A DNA stretch of 64,000 nt from assembly GCA_037176705.1 (NCBI GenBank), contig CM073890.1, positions 93,610,591-93,674,590 of the forward strand. The letters are read 5' to 3'. The notes under the pieces are model-generated. The model made no database searches and was not told the DNA's origin. It saw only the letters and a list, made by a program, of their open reading frames with translations. This DNA is from Molossus alvarezi (lineage: Eukaryota > Chordata > Mammalia > Chiroptera > Molossidae). Within the stretch, counting starts at the first letter, position 1; every line of letters starts with the position of its first letter. The translations under genes were made by a program, and so were the position numbers. Of the stretch, positions 11,343-23,254 are shown piece by piece.

Positions 11343-12018
11343 CATCATCCTTATTTTCAAACAGCTAATAGGCTAAACTTTACTAATGTTTTCAAAGGAA
11401 ATTTATGTAGCCGACACACATAGGAATTTCTGACCATGTGGCTCACTTGTGAAAGACTTGACTAAGCTAGCTCTTGTGGCCTGGAACTGAAAAGTATTGT
11501 GAGGCCTTCTGGTAGAACTGAAATAGACAAACCATGGGCAAGGCTCCAGGTAAAGAATTTGTTAACCCTGGGTAGAATCTCACAGGGATTTTAATGACTT
11601 TCAAAGCCAAGAAAATCCAAGCAAGAAATGGCTTCCATAGAGTTTTGAACTGTGGAATTCATATAGTGTTTAAGGAAGATCATTCAAACAGCCATGTCTA
11701 AGATGTGTGGATGCAGAACTAACACTAAAGCAGAAAGGAAAAATGCCTGAATTATCCGAGTCCTGCCTTTAGCCTGTGTGTATGGGAACTGTGATCTGAA
11801 TCCCAGCCCCAGTGACAGCCCTTGCTGGCTCTCCTTCTGGGAACAAGTGAAAACAAACAGATGGAATAACTGGTGTCTATGAAAAAAATATTTAAAACAC
11901 TGGAATTATAAAATGTCTATGCTACATCTTCTCAGGTGTTTTAATAACATATTTTTAATAATAAATGTCAAAGTCTTCATGCATACAAATACTATATATA
12001 TATAAAATCTTCAATCTG

Positions 12019-12262
12019 GCGCTGGCTGGTTTGGCTCAGCAGTTAGAGCGTCAGCTCGCGAACCAGAGAGTACCGGGTTCTGTTCCCACTAAGGGCATGT
12101 ACCTTGTTTGCAGTTTGTCCCCGTCCCTGGTTGGGATCATGTGGGTAGCAACCACTCGATGTCTCTCTCACATCGATGTTTCTCTCTCTTCCACCCTCTC
12201 TCCCTCCTGCTCTATCTGAAGATAAATGCAAAAATGTCCTCAGGTGAGGATAAAAAAAACCA
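12019..12262 (+). repeat. VES SINE, plus
   Basis: GCGCTGGCTGGTTTGGCTCAG head (first C changed), TCTCTCACATCGATGTTTCT and CCTCAGGTGAGGAT tail. Flanked by the 10-bp direct repeat CTTCAATCTG at 12009-12018 and 12263-12272. Confidence 0.94.
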
Positions 12263-12894
12263 CTTCAATCTGCCTTAACTTTGTTTTATAAAGGAGAGCC
12301 ATTTCCTTAAGTCAGAAAATAAATTTACTCTAAACAAATGTTTTAAGTAGAATTGATCAGATATTGGCATACCTTTTATGTTTACCCAGTACTTTCACAC
12401 ACTGTATTTAGTTTTATCCCTGAAACTGCCTTGTAGGTGCTAATAGCCCCAATTTTCGTATGAGGAGAACATGAGAGCCTTTGATCCTCTTGCCTGGTAT
12501 CTTACAATGAGTAACTGCATTAGCCTCCAGTCAAACTCGGTGAAGATTTTAAACTCTGATGAGGCAATAAATTTGAGAGAATGGCCCCTTGAAATAAGAT
12601 TCAGTAAGGACCTACTTGGTAGACAATATTTATGGGGTACATCTTTTCCATTTATCAAGTGATAACATTATATGAGAAAAAAAGATAAAATAACATACAC
12701 ATAGAGAAACTTATTGTGAGTATAACCCCAATTTGGAAACAAGCACTCTCCTAAACGTTGCACAATGTGATTCTTTGTTATTAAGTTCACGTGAGCTTGC
12801 AGATGGGTTCTATTCACATGGGCACAGCCAAAACATTTGGACCCATCCTCTAATAAGCAGGAGAGGAAGTTGATGCTTGTGGTGGTGTACCATG

Positions 12895-13115
12895 TCCAGG
12901 CATGGTGCAGAGTGCCTTCTGCGATATCATTTCATTCATAGTCACAACTATCATGAAAAACAATTACATTTTATTTTTACCCGTGAAGACTCTAAGGATC
13001 AGACTAATCAACTGACTTATCAAAGGTCACATAGCTGGTTAGATGTGATCTTGTGATTCAAACTTGGGTTGGCCTCATTCCACAGTCCTTATTTTTCCAA
13101 CTCTCTTACATTGAA
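12895..13115 (-). repeat. MIR SINE, antisense
   Basis: GCATGGTGCAGAGTGCCTTC, ATCATTTCATTCATAGTCAC, CAAAGGTCACATAGCTGGTT and GTGATTCAAACTTGGGTTGG follow the reverse MIR order, including the conserved core. Confidence 0.75.
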
Positions 13116-13222
13116 TCAAAATATGAAAGCTAGAAGGAGATAATTTGTCCATGAAAGTGTGGGTAGAGTAGGTATAAATTTGCTTAGCATATCCCAGAAT
13201 CTTTAAAAAGGTATATTAAGAC

Positions 13223-13370
13223 GGATGAGATAAACCAAAGAATTTATATGCATATATGCAAAACCAATGGACATAGACAACAATCCTGGAGCGGGGCGTC
13301 GGGAGGAGGGTGTCTAGGGGAGGGAAAAGGAGAAACATCTGCAACAAAAATAAATAAATAAAAAATAAAA
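13223..13370 (+). repeat. Bat-type L1 3' end, strongly 5'-truncated
   Basis: GATAAACCAAAGAATTTATA, ATGCATATATGCAAAACCAA and GGACATAGACAAC, then a G-rich stretch and an A-rich tail of TAAA units. Only about 150 bp of the element remains. Flanking TATTAAGAC and TCTTAAGAC suggest a target duplication. Confidence 0.82.
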
Positions 13371-15302
13371 AGTTATCTTAAGACAAATGCAAAGTATTAT
13401 TTTATATAACGTATGCAGTAATTCAGTGAAATTTCTAACTCCAAGATGTGGTTTATATTTTAATTTTCGAAAGTTTAAAAATTAATATATGATAGTGAAT
13501 GAAAGATATTAAGACAAAATGGTGTCATTATGACCAACTTTATTAGACTAACATCAGAGACAACAATTATGACTTCCTTTTAAATGTCCCTTGGTAGTTT
13601 TGTCAGGATGTAATCCTAAAGTAGATGAAGCATGGGTCTGAGCTCATGTGAAAAATTGTGTTATTACTTCTAAATGTTATTGGTAAGAAGGAGAACTGAT
13701 TCTCTCAAAAATTCCAAACAACTGACACTTGACGTGAATTTTATACAATTAATTCTCAATGACCTGATAATTAAAATAATAGACAGTAAAACTACATAGC
13801 ATTGGTAGTATCCATGGGCTCACATTTGAATATATCTGTGCATCACAGTTCCAGAATTTACTGGGTTTAATGGAAAATAAACTACACAATCATCCAATTC
13901 AAGGAAGGAAAAACTACTACATTCTGCAGCATTATTCTCTCCACATATCCACCTAAAGCTCCCTATTTTAAGATAAACATAGATAGCTTAGTCTTTAATT
14001 CACAATACCCAATAAGTAAAGACGCCACTTCCTTCAGATTAATCACTGTTTTAGTAGCATCTCTGAGTAAAAATAAAAACTGCAAATAAACATTTTACTT
14101 CAAAATACAGAAACCTCTGAAGACTGTCATGTGAAGTAAAAAGAAGCAGGAAATACAAGTAATGTCAACAAATAAATCATTTTATATAAGCAGAGAATAT
14201 ATCACAGAGAATTGGAAAAAAAAAACCTCATTATAAATAATCCATAATGTAAACAGCACATCAGTGTATAATTAGGAGTTTATGAATATATTTTCATAGC
14301 TGTATTTTTTTGTTTTTGTTTTATTTTTTACTTTTGGTTATATTTTTTCTAATAAAGGAAGGCTAAGAACTCTTTTTAAAATACATAGGCCAAATGTTTA
14401 CTGTTCTGAATGAGGCGTTAAGCATCCTATTGGTTTATAATTGGTTCTGGTAGACTAGTAGGGTCCTTTTGTTTTGGGAAGCGGAGTGCCCAGTTCCTGT
14501 CCTTAGTAAATAAAGGAACACAGTTAGGATAAGCAGCAGAGATTAAGCCACCTGCACTAGACAGCTCCTTCAGTTCCTGAGGCAAGAAGTTCTTAAATAA
14601 GTGTATTGTTCTGTGCAATCCTTCTCTGTAGTTAAATAAATTCAACTTCAATTTTCTGTCATTCAGGATGACATTGGATTATGAGGCAAAGGACCCTGAA
14701 TGCCTACAAAAAGCAAGCAAGCATTGGCTTTAAACACCATGCAGATGTAAGGCGGAACCCATGGAAACAATCCAAAATTTACAACATCAAACTCTACTAT
14801 GATGGGACTGCGCTCTTAGCAGATATTAAATAAGAAGCAAATGATTTTCAATGAACAAGACAAAAACAGCTCTTAGCCTCTCTTCATACAAAGCCAGCTG
14901 CTTGCTGGATAGCATAACGCAGGCATCAGATTTGGGGTAATTAGTCATTTAAGAGAATCCTGTTATTCTGAAAGGTTTCTAGAAACTACAAATACAAAAG
15001 GTATTCATAGTTATTTTATAGAAGAATATAAAGATGTACAGTCATTTGGAGGGTATATTAAGTTAGTATAATAGTTTTAAAAAAAATAAAGAAAACCTTT
15101 ACAGTGGAAAAATATTTCAGGCTTAAAACTTTCTGGATATTAAAAATTAAATGTCTGGTTCAAAGTGCTAGATGGAGGAAAATGGCTTCAGGTTCAAGGA
15201 GCAGAATGGAGAACAAGCAGGCAGAAGAACTGGCACCCAGAGATCCGATCCAGGGGGATCTTTTCAATGAGTAATTGAAGGCTCTATAATAACAATAATA
15301 AT

Positions 15303-15325
15303 ACACACACACACACACACACACA
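15303..15325. repeat. (CA)n microsatellite
   Basis: Uninterrupted CA dinucleotides of about 23 bp. Confidence 0.95.
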
Positions 15326-15419
15326 TACTGGTGGAAATAATTAAAGAAAAGGAAAAACAAAAGCTCACTACTCTCAATACACTCTAAGACAGGATAACGT
15401 AGAGTTGCCATGCATGAAC

Positions 15420-15635
15420 TTTAAAGCCAGAATACCTTATTTCAAATTCTGGCTCTGCTTCCTACTGGCTATGTGAATTCAAACACTTTAGTTTCCTGTC
15501 TATAAAATGGTTAATACTGCAAAGGACTGCTCTGAGAATTAAGTGACTTAGTGTATGTAAAGAGGAGAACAGTGTCAGGCACAAAATGAGAACTGGTAAC
15601 AGCTAGCTATTATCATTGGTGGTAGTAGTAACAAC
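15420..15635 (+). repeat. MIR SINE, plus
   Basis: TTCTGGCTCTGCTTCCTACT, GGCTATGTGAATTCAAACAC, TTTCCTGTCTATAAAATGGT, CAGTGTCAGGCACAAAATGA and TAGCTATTATCATT follow the full MIR order from core to tail. Confidence 0.85.
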
Positions 15636-16299
15636 CCACCCCTGGATTCTGCTCTGAATCTCATCACCTGTCTTCTTGAGGAACCTGTTGGGGCCAGTAT
15701 CACCAGTGGTGTCTTTGTACAGGAAAGAGTCAAAATGAAGGTTTTAACTGTGCATTTTTCTTCAATAATCTACAGAGTAATTATGGCAAAAGGTTAAAAC
15801 TAGTCAAATATGGATGATATCACACACATTTGTTATAGTGTATTTTCTGTATCTGACACATTTTACAGATATATTGCCTAGAGTGGGGTGTTGCTTGGAC
15901 AGGTCAAGGATGATAGCATGTTCTGCACTGTGTCCAAGGTACAAAAAAAACAAGAGACAGAACTTGGTGGGGGTGAGGACTGAGCTTGAGTCTGTAATGA
16001 AAGACAACCCATGTGATTCTGTGAATAGGGAGCAGAGAAAGTCAATTGTACTAGAGAGATAGTAACAAGGAGGGTTGTTAATTTTGTTCTTGTTTTAAAA
16101 TATTGGGACATGTTTATTTGCATTTGGGAATAATCCATTCTAGAGGGCACCCACATTTATTAATTTAATGTATGCCTTCTAACCTGCTTTTTTTTTTTTT
16201 TTTACCAGATGAATCAAGCATTTTATTTAATTACAAGGAAAGTGCTCACCTATTCTCTACTTAAAAAACAACAACATTCAGGCATATTAACCTGCTTAT

Positions 16300-16860
16300 G
16301 TGTGAATAAACAGTACTTTAAACAGGTGTTCAAAAAACTGCACAAATAAACCTCATTTTAATTCTTATCTTTTTCACTACATACTCTGTGTTTTGAGACC
16401 CACCCATGTAGCTATATAATAGATATGATTCATTCCTTTCTGACTGCTATATAACATTTAATCATGTCCATACACCACATTTTACTGATCTACACCTATA
16501 GTGATGAACCTAGGCTGCCTGCAACTTTGTGTCACCACAAATGATCCTGCAATACAAGCTTTTTTTTACTCATCGTCTTTTGTACTTGTAGGGGAGTGTT
16601 TCTTCAGTATGACCTCAGAGCAAACTCATGAGGTCATAAGCATACACATAATTAAATAATGCTAAATGTTTCCAGGATGGAGGACCTGCTGTCCTCCCAC
16701 TTCACTACAGGAAGGTTCTTGCTTTCGTAACACTTACTAGAAAGAACTATTAAAAAAAATTTTTTTTTGCCAATCCAGAGGGTGCAAAGTAGTGTCTCAT
16801 TGTTGGCTTAATTTGCAGTTTTTCTGCTTATTATTGAAGCCGATCATCTCATTTTATACT
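16300..16860 (-). repeat. Old L1 fragment, antisense
   Basis: GACCCACCCATGTAGCTATA, CTTTCTGACTGCTATATAAC and AACCTAGGCTGCCTGCAACT resemble decayed antisense L1 ORF2 text. It is much diverged. Confidence 0.5.
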
Positions 16861-16879
16861 TCTAGTCATTCACGTTTCC

Positions 16880-17275
16880 CTTTTTTATGATTTGCCTTTT
16901 CCGTGGTCTCTTTTCTACCCTCTCCAATCGAGTTTTCTTCTTCATTCCTCCACAGAAATTACTCTTTTCAAGGTTACCAATGACCTTCTTTCTTTATTGG
17001 CAATTTCAGAATTTAATTTGACACATAGTATATACCTCCCCTTTGAAACACTCCTGGTTTCCATTATACTATATTCTCTTGTTCCCTCCTATCTCCTTAG
17101 CTATTGTTTCTCAGTCTAAATGGCTGATTCTCATTCTTAGATATATTCCCAATGTCGGTAAGCATCAACGGTTCAGTCCTTAGCACCTTTCCTAATTGTA
17201 TTTTCTCCCTGGTTGATATCCTCTAGTCTCATGGCTTTGAATATCATTTATATACAGGTGTCTCCCATCATCATC
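16880..17275 (+). repeat. L2 LINE internal (reverse transcriptase) fragment, plus
   Basis: AGGTTACCAATGACCTTCTT, CACTCCTGGTTTCCATTATA, ACGGTTCAGTCCTTAGCACC and GTCTCATGGCTTTGAATATC are recognisable decayed L2 reverse-transcriptase text in the right order. No intact frame remains. Confidence 0.75.
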
Positions 17276-17279
17276 ATCA

Positions 17280-17470
17280 TAGCTAATAAGTGTTGGGTAC
17301 TTACTATGCACCTGGTACTATATTTTCAGTGCATTATACTGATTTCATTTTCACAATGTAAACAAACTAGAATGTAAATTTCATGAGAGCAGGAACTTTA
17401 GATGTCATATTCATAGTATTTGAGTCATGGAAGGTGCTCATAAAAGAATTGTTGAAAGAATGAATGCAAT
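17280..17470. repeat. MIR (antisense) followed by L2 3' end (plus), both decayed
   Basis: TGTTGGGTACTTACTATGCA, CCTGGTACTATATTTTC and CATTTTCACAATG match the antisense MIR start. TAGAATGTAAATTTCATGAG, AGCAGGAACTTTAG and TTGTTGAAAGAATGAATG match an L2 3' end. The boundary near 17355 is approximate. Confidence 0.6.
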
Positions 17471-17639
17471 TTTATAGATATTAGAAATAAAAATCCTAGC
17501 AAATAAAGGTTTAAAATGATGGTTAAACATTTAACCTAAGATTAAAATGCACTGAACAGAAAGAGTTGTGCAGTATTCACTGATAATACTGAAAATGTAT
17601 CTTGGCATTACAATTTAGCTATCTTATAAATATGTTATT

Positions 17640-17770
17640 TTATTCCAGTAGACACTTATTGAGTACCAACCTACTCTGTTATAGGTAGGGTCCATGCTAA
17701 TTAAATTCAGTGTATACCTATCAATAAGATATATTTCCTTGTCCTTAGGGAAATTATAATCAAGTGTCTA
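17640..17770 (-). repeat. L2 fragment, antisense
   Basis: GTAGACACTTATTGAGTACC and CCTTGTCCTTAGGGAAATTA correspond to the antisense L2 3' end. Confidence 0.5.
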
Positions 17771-18328
17771 TCTTTTGTCTTCATCAGTGATAAATTATGT
17801 TTTAGATAACAAATCAATAACTACTTTAAACTTAAACCTGTTTTATTTCCCACCACTTTAAATGATTTTATTTAGTTAGATGGTTAGTTAGTTAATTATG
17901 TGGCTGAAATGGTGGGACTTCTTATCTGACATAATTGATGTGAATGAACATAATATGCTGTATTTAGATAACATTTATATGTATGTATTATCATACCACA
18001 ATTTGATGAGATTAGTCCTTTACAAAAGTAATACTTTTAAATGAGCATTAACAGAGGAAACTTTTGCAGTTGTAAGACTATATACCAATAATAAAAGAAA
18101 GTTCTTTAATGAGTATTCAACTAGATCAATCACAAATTAACATATTGTAACTTTAGCCAACATTTTACAAAGCTCAGATGGTGATACAGGCACTTGGAAA
18201 ATTCATTTCATTTTAGGGTTTATATTTCAGAGGTTTAATTCAAATCTATTTTGAAACAAGTACACTTGAAGTACATTAACATTTTCTGCATAATGCCAGA
18301 AGAGACTGAAATATCATTTAGCGATTTT

Positions 18329-18420
18329 TATAAATCAGATGCTAGAACAGGTGTGAATGTATGTGCAGCTAAAAAATTGCAATTCAGTCCAGATGTAGTT
18401 ATATGAAAACCAGAAAATTA
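18329..18420. repeat. Local 90-bp repeat, copy 1
   Basis: This block, starting TATAAATCAGATGCTAGAAC and ending CAGAAAATTA, recurs at 18945-19034 with about 90% identity. I do not recognise it as a known element. Confidence 0.8.
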
Positions 18421-18944
18421 TTTAGCTGGGTATATGTGAAGAGATGAGAGTGGGGAACGCGAATTAAATGAAGTTAAGGAGATAATCAAATATTTAAAAT
18501 TTGAAATTAAATTATATTCTAATATTAAAGATCAAGAATTTACTTCAGATGCAAAAAAAAAAAAAAAATGCTTCTAAACCTCCATTGTATTTTTTTATTC
18601 TGAACATTCAACCAACCCACTATAGCATAAAGATAACTATAATTTATAGGGGCTTATAAAATATTGCAAATTATGAATGAATAAGATAGGAGTAGTCTTA
18701 AATTTTGGGGGGCCCTGGTTAAGTCATTTAACCACTCTTGTCAAATGACAAAATGAAGATAATACTTTTTCTCTCATGGGACCAATCCTCATGGATTTAG
18801 AAACTTGTGAATACTTTGAACAGTACTTTGTTTTCTGACAAATTTGTACAAATAATTCAAATCACATAACCATATATTGTGGAATAGATTTCATGACAGA
18901 GAAAATGGGGGAAGAGATTATAAAACTTTATTATTCCATTGTAT

Positions 18945-19034
18945 ATAAATCAGATGCTAGAACGGGTGTGAACGTATGTGCAGCTAAAACGTTGCAATTC
19001 AGTCCAAATGTAGTAATATAAAAATCAGAAAATT
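18945..19034. repeat. Local 90-bp repeat, copy 2
   Basis: Second copy of the block at 18329-18420. Several differences are at CpG sites kept here (ACGGG, AACGTATG, AACGTTGC) and lost in copy 1, as expected of independent CpG decay. It runs directly into a (TG)n tract. Confidence 0.8.
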
Positions 19035-19035
19035 A

Positions 19036-19062
19036 TGTGTGTGTGTGTGTGTGTGTGTGTGT
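19036..19062. repeat. (TG)n microsatellite
   Basis: About 27 bp of uninterrupted TG dinucleotides abutting the 90-bp repeat. Confidence 0.95.
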
Positions 19063-19251
19063 ATGACATGGACAGCCTAGAGTTAAGTAGGAAGGGACAG
19101 TGACTTGTAATGAACAGAATATTAGCTGAAAACATTTATGGGATAAAAAAGAAAAAGCCTTAGGTTTAATAATAAAGTAAATAAATAATTGGCAGACAGA
19201 AAAGTTTAGATCTAAAAATATTCAAGACATTTTCCAATAGAGTCACATAAC

Positions 19252-19474
19252 CAGGGGTGGAGGACCTTTTTTCTGCCAAAGCCATTTGTATATTTATAAC
19301 ATCATTCAAGGGCCATACAAAATTATCAACTTAAAAATTAGCCTGCTATATTTGGTCAAACATTTAATTAACTCACCCCTAATGTGATGGCTAGACCTGC
19401 TTCCAGGCATATGATGTAAGCTAGTATTGATTTCACAGGCCTTATATAGCCCGAGGGCCGGCCGTTCCCCACCC
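19252..19474. mobile_element. Non-autonomous hAT-like DNA transposon
   Basis: Begins CAGGGGTGGAGGACCTTTTT and ends GGCCGTTCCCCACCC, so its ends are inverted (GGGTGGnGnAC). The interior has GCCATTTGTATATTTATAAC and GGGCCATACAAAATTATCAA, a Charlie-like 'ratio of GGGCC and GCC' layout. The outermost bases of the right end are mutated, and the 8-bp target duplication cannot be resolved. No transposase is encoded. Confidence 0.7.
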
Positions 19475-19849
19475 GATATCAACAATGAATTGGTGCGTTT
19501 TTACAATAGAATGTTTGCAGAGATCCCTGTATGCAGAACTAGTTCTATGCAAAACTGTGAAGGGAATGGAGCACTAATTCTTCTCTCTGCACCCTTTTCT
19601 CCTTGTGCTTGGATGGCAGGAAAATAAGCAAAGGGCAAGAATTTCTTCAAAGGAGTGCTTTCATGCTACAAAACTCCTTTGTGTTACTTGCATTAAGAAA
19701 TCCTACCACACAATTACATAGTTTAAAAGTAGTGAGCAAAAAAACAAAAACATTTTATAATTTTAAGACTAAAGATATTGGAAAGCAACACACAGACATG
19801 GGAAAAGATTTAGCTATGAGGATGTTTATCACATAATTTTAACAGAAAA

Positions 19850-20005
19850 GAAGTGAAAACAACTGTCCGAATATTGGGTAAGATTAAATAAATTATGATT
19901 CATCCAAAATCAGAATACTAGCAATATTTTTGACATGGAAAGGTTTCATAATAGAGGAAATGAGGGGGAGGGTGTAGAAATTATAAAACCCTATTATTCC
20001 ATTTT
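19850..20005 (+). repeat. Diverged dispersed repeat
   Basis: TTAAATAAATTATGATTCAT and TTGACATGGAAAGGTTTCAT belong to the same family as 2120-2500 and 37830-37980. 18886-18943 (TTTCATGACAGAGAAAATGG) looks like a further short piece of it. Confidence 0.45.
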
Positions 20006-20014
20006 TATTTATAT

Positions 20015-20217
20015 ATTTTAAAATAATTTTTCTTTATTGATTTCAGAGAGAAAAGAAGGGAGAGAGAGCAAGATAGAGACATTGATTGGCCGCCTCCTGC
20101 ACGCCCCCTACTGGGGATCAGACCCGCAACCTGGGCATGTGCCCTGACCGGGAATCAAACCAGTGACCTTTTAATGGATGGGTCGATGCTCAACCACTGA
20201 GCCACACCAGTCAGGCC
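20015..20217 (-). repeat. VES SINE, minus
   Basis: TTTTCTTTATTGATTTCAGA, CGCCCCCTACTGGGGATCAG, CAACCTGGGCATGTGCCCTG and the reverse head GCCACACCAGTCAGGCC. Flanking TTCCATTTTTAT and CTCCATTTTTAT form the target duplication. Confidence 0.93.
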
Positions 20218-20250
20218 TAATTCTCCATTTTTATAAAAATATATATTGAA

Positions 20251-20494
20251 GCCCTGGCCGGTTTGGCTCAGCGGTTAGAGCATTGGCCTGCGGTCCCGAG
20301 AGACCCAGGTTCGGTTCCCACTAAGGGCATGTACCTTGGTTGCAGTCTGTCCCCGGCCCTGGTTGGTCAGGCGGGTGGCAGCCACTCGATGTGTCCCTTT
20401 CACATCGATGTTTCTCTCCCTCTCTCTCTTCCTCTCTCTCTCCCTCCCACTCTACCTGAACAAAAAAATGGAAAAAATGTCCTCAGGTGAGGAT

Positions 20495-20496
<2 letters not shown>
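20251..20496 (+). repeat. VES SINE, plus
   Basis: Full-length near-consensus head GCCCTGGCCGGTTTGGCTCA, GGTTCGGTTCCCACTAAGGG and tail GTCCTCAGGTGAGGATAAAA. The tail runs into a (TA)n/T-run. Confidence 0.95.
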
Positions 20497-20542
<46 letters not shown>

Positions 20543-20550
20543 TTTTTTTT
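20497..20550. repeat. (TA)n followed by a 26-nt T run
   Basis: TA dinucleotides at about 20499-20525, then an uninterrupted T run to 20550. It sits between two plus-strand SINEs and probably grew from the A-rich tail of the first. Confidence 0.95.
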
Positions 20551-20552
20551 AA

Positions 20553-20788
20553 GCTCTGGCCAGTGTGGCTCATGGCTCAGGTGGTTACAGTGTCATCCCA
20601 TAGACCAAAAGGTTGCGGGTTCCATTCCCATTCAAAGCATAAGCCTAAGTTTTGGGTTCAATCCCCAGTTGGGGCACATAAGGCAGGCAGATGATCAACG
20701 TTTCTCTCTCAAATCGATGTCTCTCTCTCCTTCTCTCTCTCCCCCTTCCTCTCTCTAAAATCAATGGAAAATGTATCCTCAGGTGAAA
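20553..20788 (+). repeat. VES SINE, plus, diverged subfamily
   Basis: GCTCTGGCCAGTGTGGCTCA head with a duplicated TGGCTCA, GTTGCGGGTTCCATTCCCAT, a body with TTGGGTTCAATCCCCAGTTG and tail TAAAATCAATGGAAAATG then ATCCTCAGGTG. Shows features of both tail subfamilies. Confidence 0.88.
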
Positions 20789-21119
20789 ATCTTGGAGGAT
20801 ACACATCAAATGTGTATAACTATGTGAATGTTAGAATTTCCTCATCAATAGTAAACATGGCTTATTTTGGCAATAGGAAACAAAAGAATCATAATAAAGT
20901 AGGCTAACACTGAAACACGTAACATACTCATACCCATCTTATAACCTATTTCATAACCTCTCAATGGCTTGTGAAACCCACTACTGGGGGTCTACTGTCT
21001 TCAGAACCTCTTCTGCCTTACCCTTAGGGAAATCTGTATATACTATCAGTACTGGAAGTGACCCAGCAGTTCCTTTTGAGGTATAAATTAATGATAACAA
21101 TGTATGCTTTGATGCTCAC

Positions 21120-21370
21120 AGGCAATGGAGTTCAGAGGTTAAGAGCCAAAGTTTTGGCAGCACAGTTCTGAACTCGGTTCCAGTTCTGCAGATTAGTAGC
21201 TGTATGGCCTTGGCAAATGACTTAATTCTTCTAAATCTCAGTAAACTCGTTTGTAAACTGAGATAATGAAAGTGCTTTACCTAGGAGGCCAGGAGAGTGA
21301 CAGTAAGTGAGTACACTGTGGCTGTACTATGCCTGGCATGTGGTTCATACTTCATGAATGTTAGCTGTGG
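21120..21370 (+). repeat. MIR SINE, plus
   Basis: GGAGTTCAGAGGTTAAGAGC, GTAGCTGTATGGCCTTGGCA, AATGACTTAATTCTTCTAAA, AAACTGAGATAATGAAAGTG and TGCCTGGCATGTGGTTCATA follow the whole MIR consensus order. Confidence 0.85.
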
Positions 21371-22999
21371 TAGGAGAGTTATCTGAACTCCTAAGGAAGA
21401 TTTTTTTTAATGATGTAAAGACAGTATTAGTGATTGGCTAGAGGGAAAGAGTTGAACATGAGGTGGGGTGGGAGTTTAAGTGAGAGAGATGGATCACTTA
21501 TTTCTCATTTAGACAGGGTCACTATTACTCTATTATTGGCCCATTAATGTGGATGACCTTAAATGTCTATGAGCTGCAAGTGTGTTGTGTGCCTGGGTGA
21601 GTCCACGTGTAAGAGTGACTGGTTGAGAGTGCAGGCAGGAGTGTGCCCATGTGGGTGTCAAAACGGGGCAGAGGAAAGCTCCGTCTCCTCACTGCTGGCT
21701 GGAGCTACACCTGAGGGTACAGCATGCTGACTGCAGAAGCCATGAATGACACAGGAGCTAGGTTCCTGCTCAAGCCTAGACTTCCTCATATGATAGGTGC
21801 CTGATTGATACTGCTGATTGGTGACCGAATGGGCAGAAGAAAACTTACGTTGAGAGGGCAGAGGGAGGGAATGTGGTCATATTAGGCCGCATGTAAAGAA
21901 TGAAAGGGCAAATAAGTCTATTGGATTTTTAAAGAAAAGGTCAAGTCTAAAACTTGCCTCAAGGTCCTGAAGGGGATGTTGTAAAGAAAAAGCAGAGAAA
22001 GTGGCAAGGTCTGATCTAGCCTTGAAAGAGGAAAACCATGCTGGAGGGGAAGAACGGGAGAGAAGATGGGTGCAGGGGCATAGGGGAGAAATGACCGGAG
22101 AATAAACCCGGATTACAGCTCTCTCAAAGGAGGGAAAGAGTCTCAGCGGTGGGACATCCATCCCAAGTTGTGTATGCCTAAAATCACTGTAGGAAATTCC
22201 GCTAAGATGCAAACATTTGTTAAAGGGAGATAGTATGTAAAATAGAAGTAACTTAATATGAAAACTCAAAGTTAGGAGCAAATGAAAAAGGAAACAAAGA
22301 TAATCTTATAAAACTCCACTGATCAAAGACCAAGTAGCTTCCACAAGAGATCCCGTTATTAGATTCCATATTCCAGTGCTGGCCTGGCCCTGTAAAAGAA
22401 CTCTGTGGGTTGTACTTAGGACTGTCTGTCTTGCAACTTGTCTACAGACCCTAAAAAAAAAAAAACATGTACTTTTGTGTTCCTTTGCTTTTGGGTATAG
22501 AAGGTGCCCACAGTGTCCCAATACTAAGCTGGTCTCTTTCAAGGGCTGTTGATTTAATATAACTAAGGATCGATACAAACCTTGGTTTTCTGTTTGTAAA
22601 AGCAGCACTTCTACCCTTTTATTGGAAGCCAAAGTTACATTATTCCTACTGGAGTCCAAGGGTTCATAGGAACCCTTGAGCTCCCTCTAAAATTCATACC
22701 TTCCAGGAAAGGTCACGGTGGGATTCTGTTCATAGATGCCTGTGTGCACCATACAATAGATGACTCCATTTAATCGTAGCCACTCCTTTTTCAACAACCT
22801 GTTCTGAAAGCTGGCAGACTGTTACAGCTAACCAAGGCTGACGGAAAGATACATTAGTGGAAACAAATGGACCTTTGGGTAAACAGGAATTAAAATGTAT
22901 AGTTTTCCTTTGTTATTACAGGAGCATTTAAGGAAATTCTAACACTTTGATCCTAAATATAATAATTTGGTTTGCTATTACATCAGAAAAACCACTTTG

Positions 23000-23205
23000 A
23001 GATGCAGTACAACACTTGCATAGTTCTTTAGGGGCTCCCACATTTTATCTTGTTAATTCTGCTCTAAGGTAGGTAGGGATGGCTATTATATTTCTATTTA
23101 CCAATGAAGTAACTGATCAAAGAAATTAATAACTTGTCCACAGGGCCTGTAAAAGGTATAAACAAGGCCAGAAAGCAGAAGTGTTTGACTCTAGATCAGC
23201 ATTTT
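23000..23205 (-). repeat. MIR SINE, antisense
   Basis: TAGTTCTTTAGGGGCTCCCA, CTGCTCTAAGGTAGGTAGGG, CCAATGAAGTAACTGATCAA and AACTTGTCCACAGGGCCTG follow the reverse MIR order. Confidence 0.65.
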
Positions 23206-23254
23206 TTTCTGCTGAACATGACTCATTTTGATTTTTTCACTAATAAAGAATCTA

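Noticed and set aside
20336..20758. A 140-codon frame on the plus strand, the longest in the window
   Set aside because: It runs through two SINEs and a (TA)n/T run (IYIYIYIF, FFFFFF), so it is not a gene.
21877..22659. Two minus-strand frames of 134 and 117 codons
   Set aside because: No start context, no conserved-looking motif, composition like random pyrimidine-rich DNA, and no phase-compatible splice borders.
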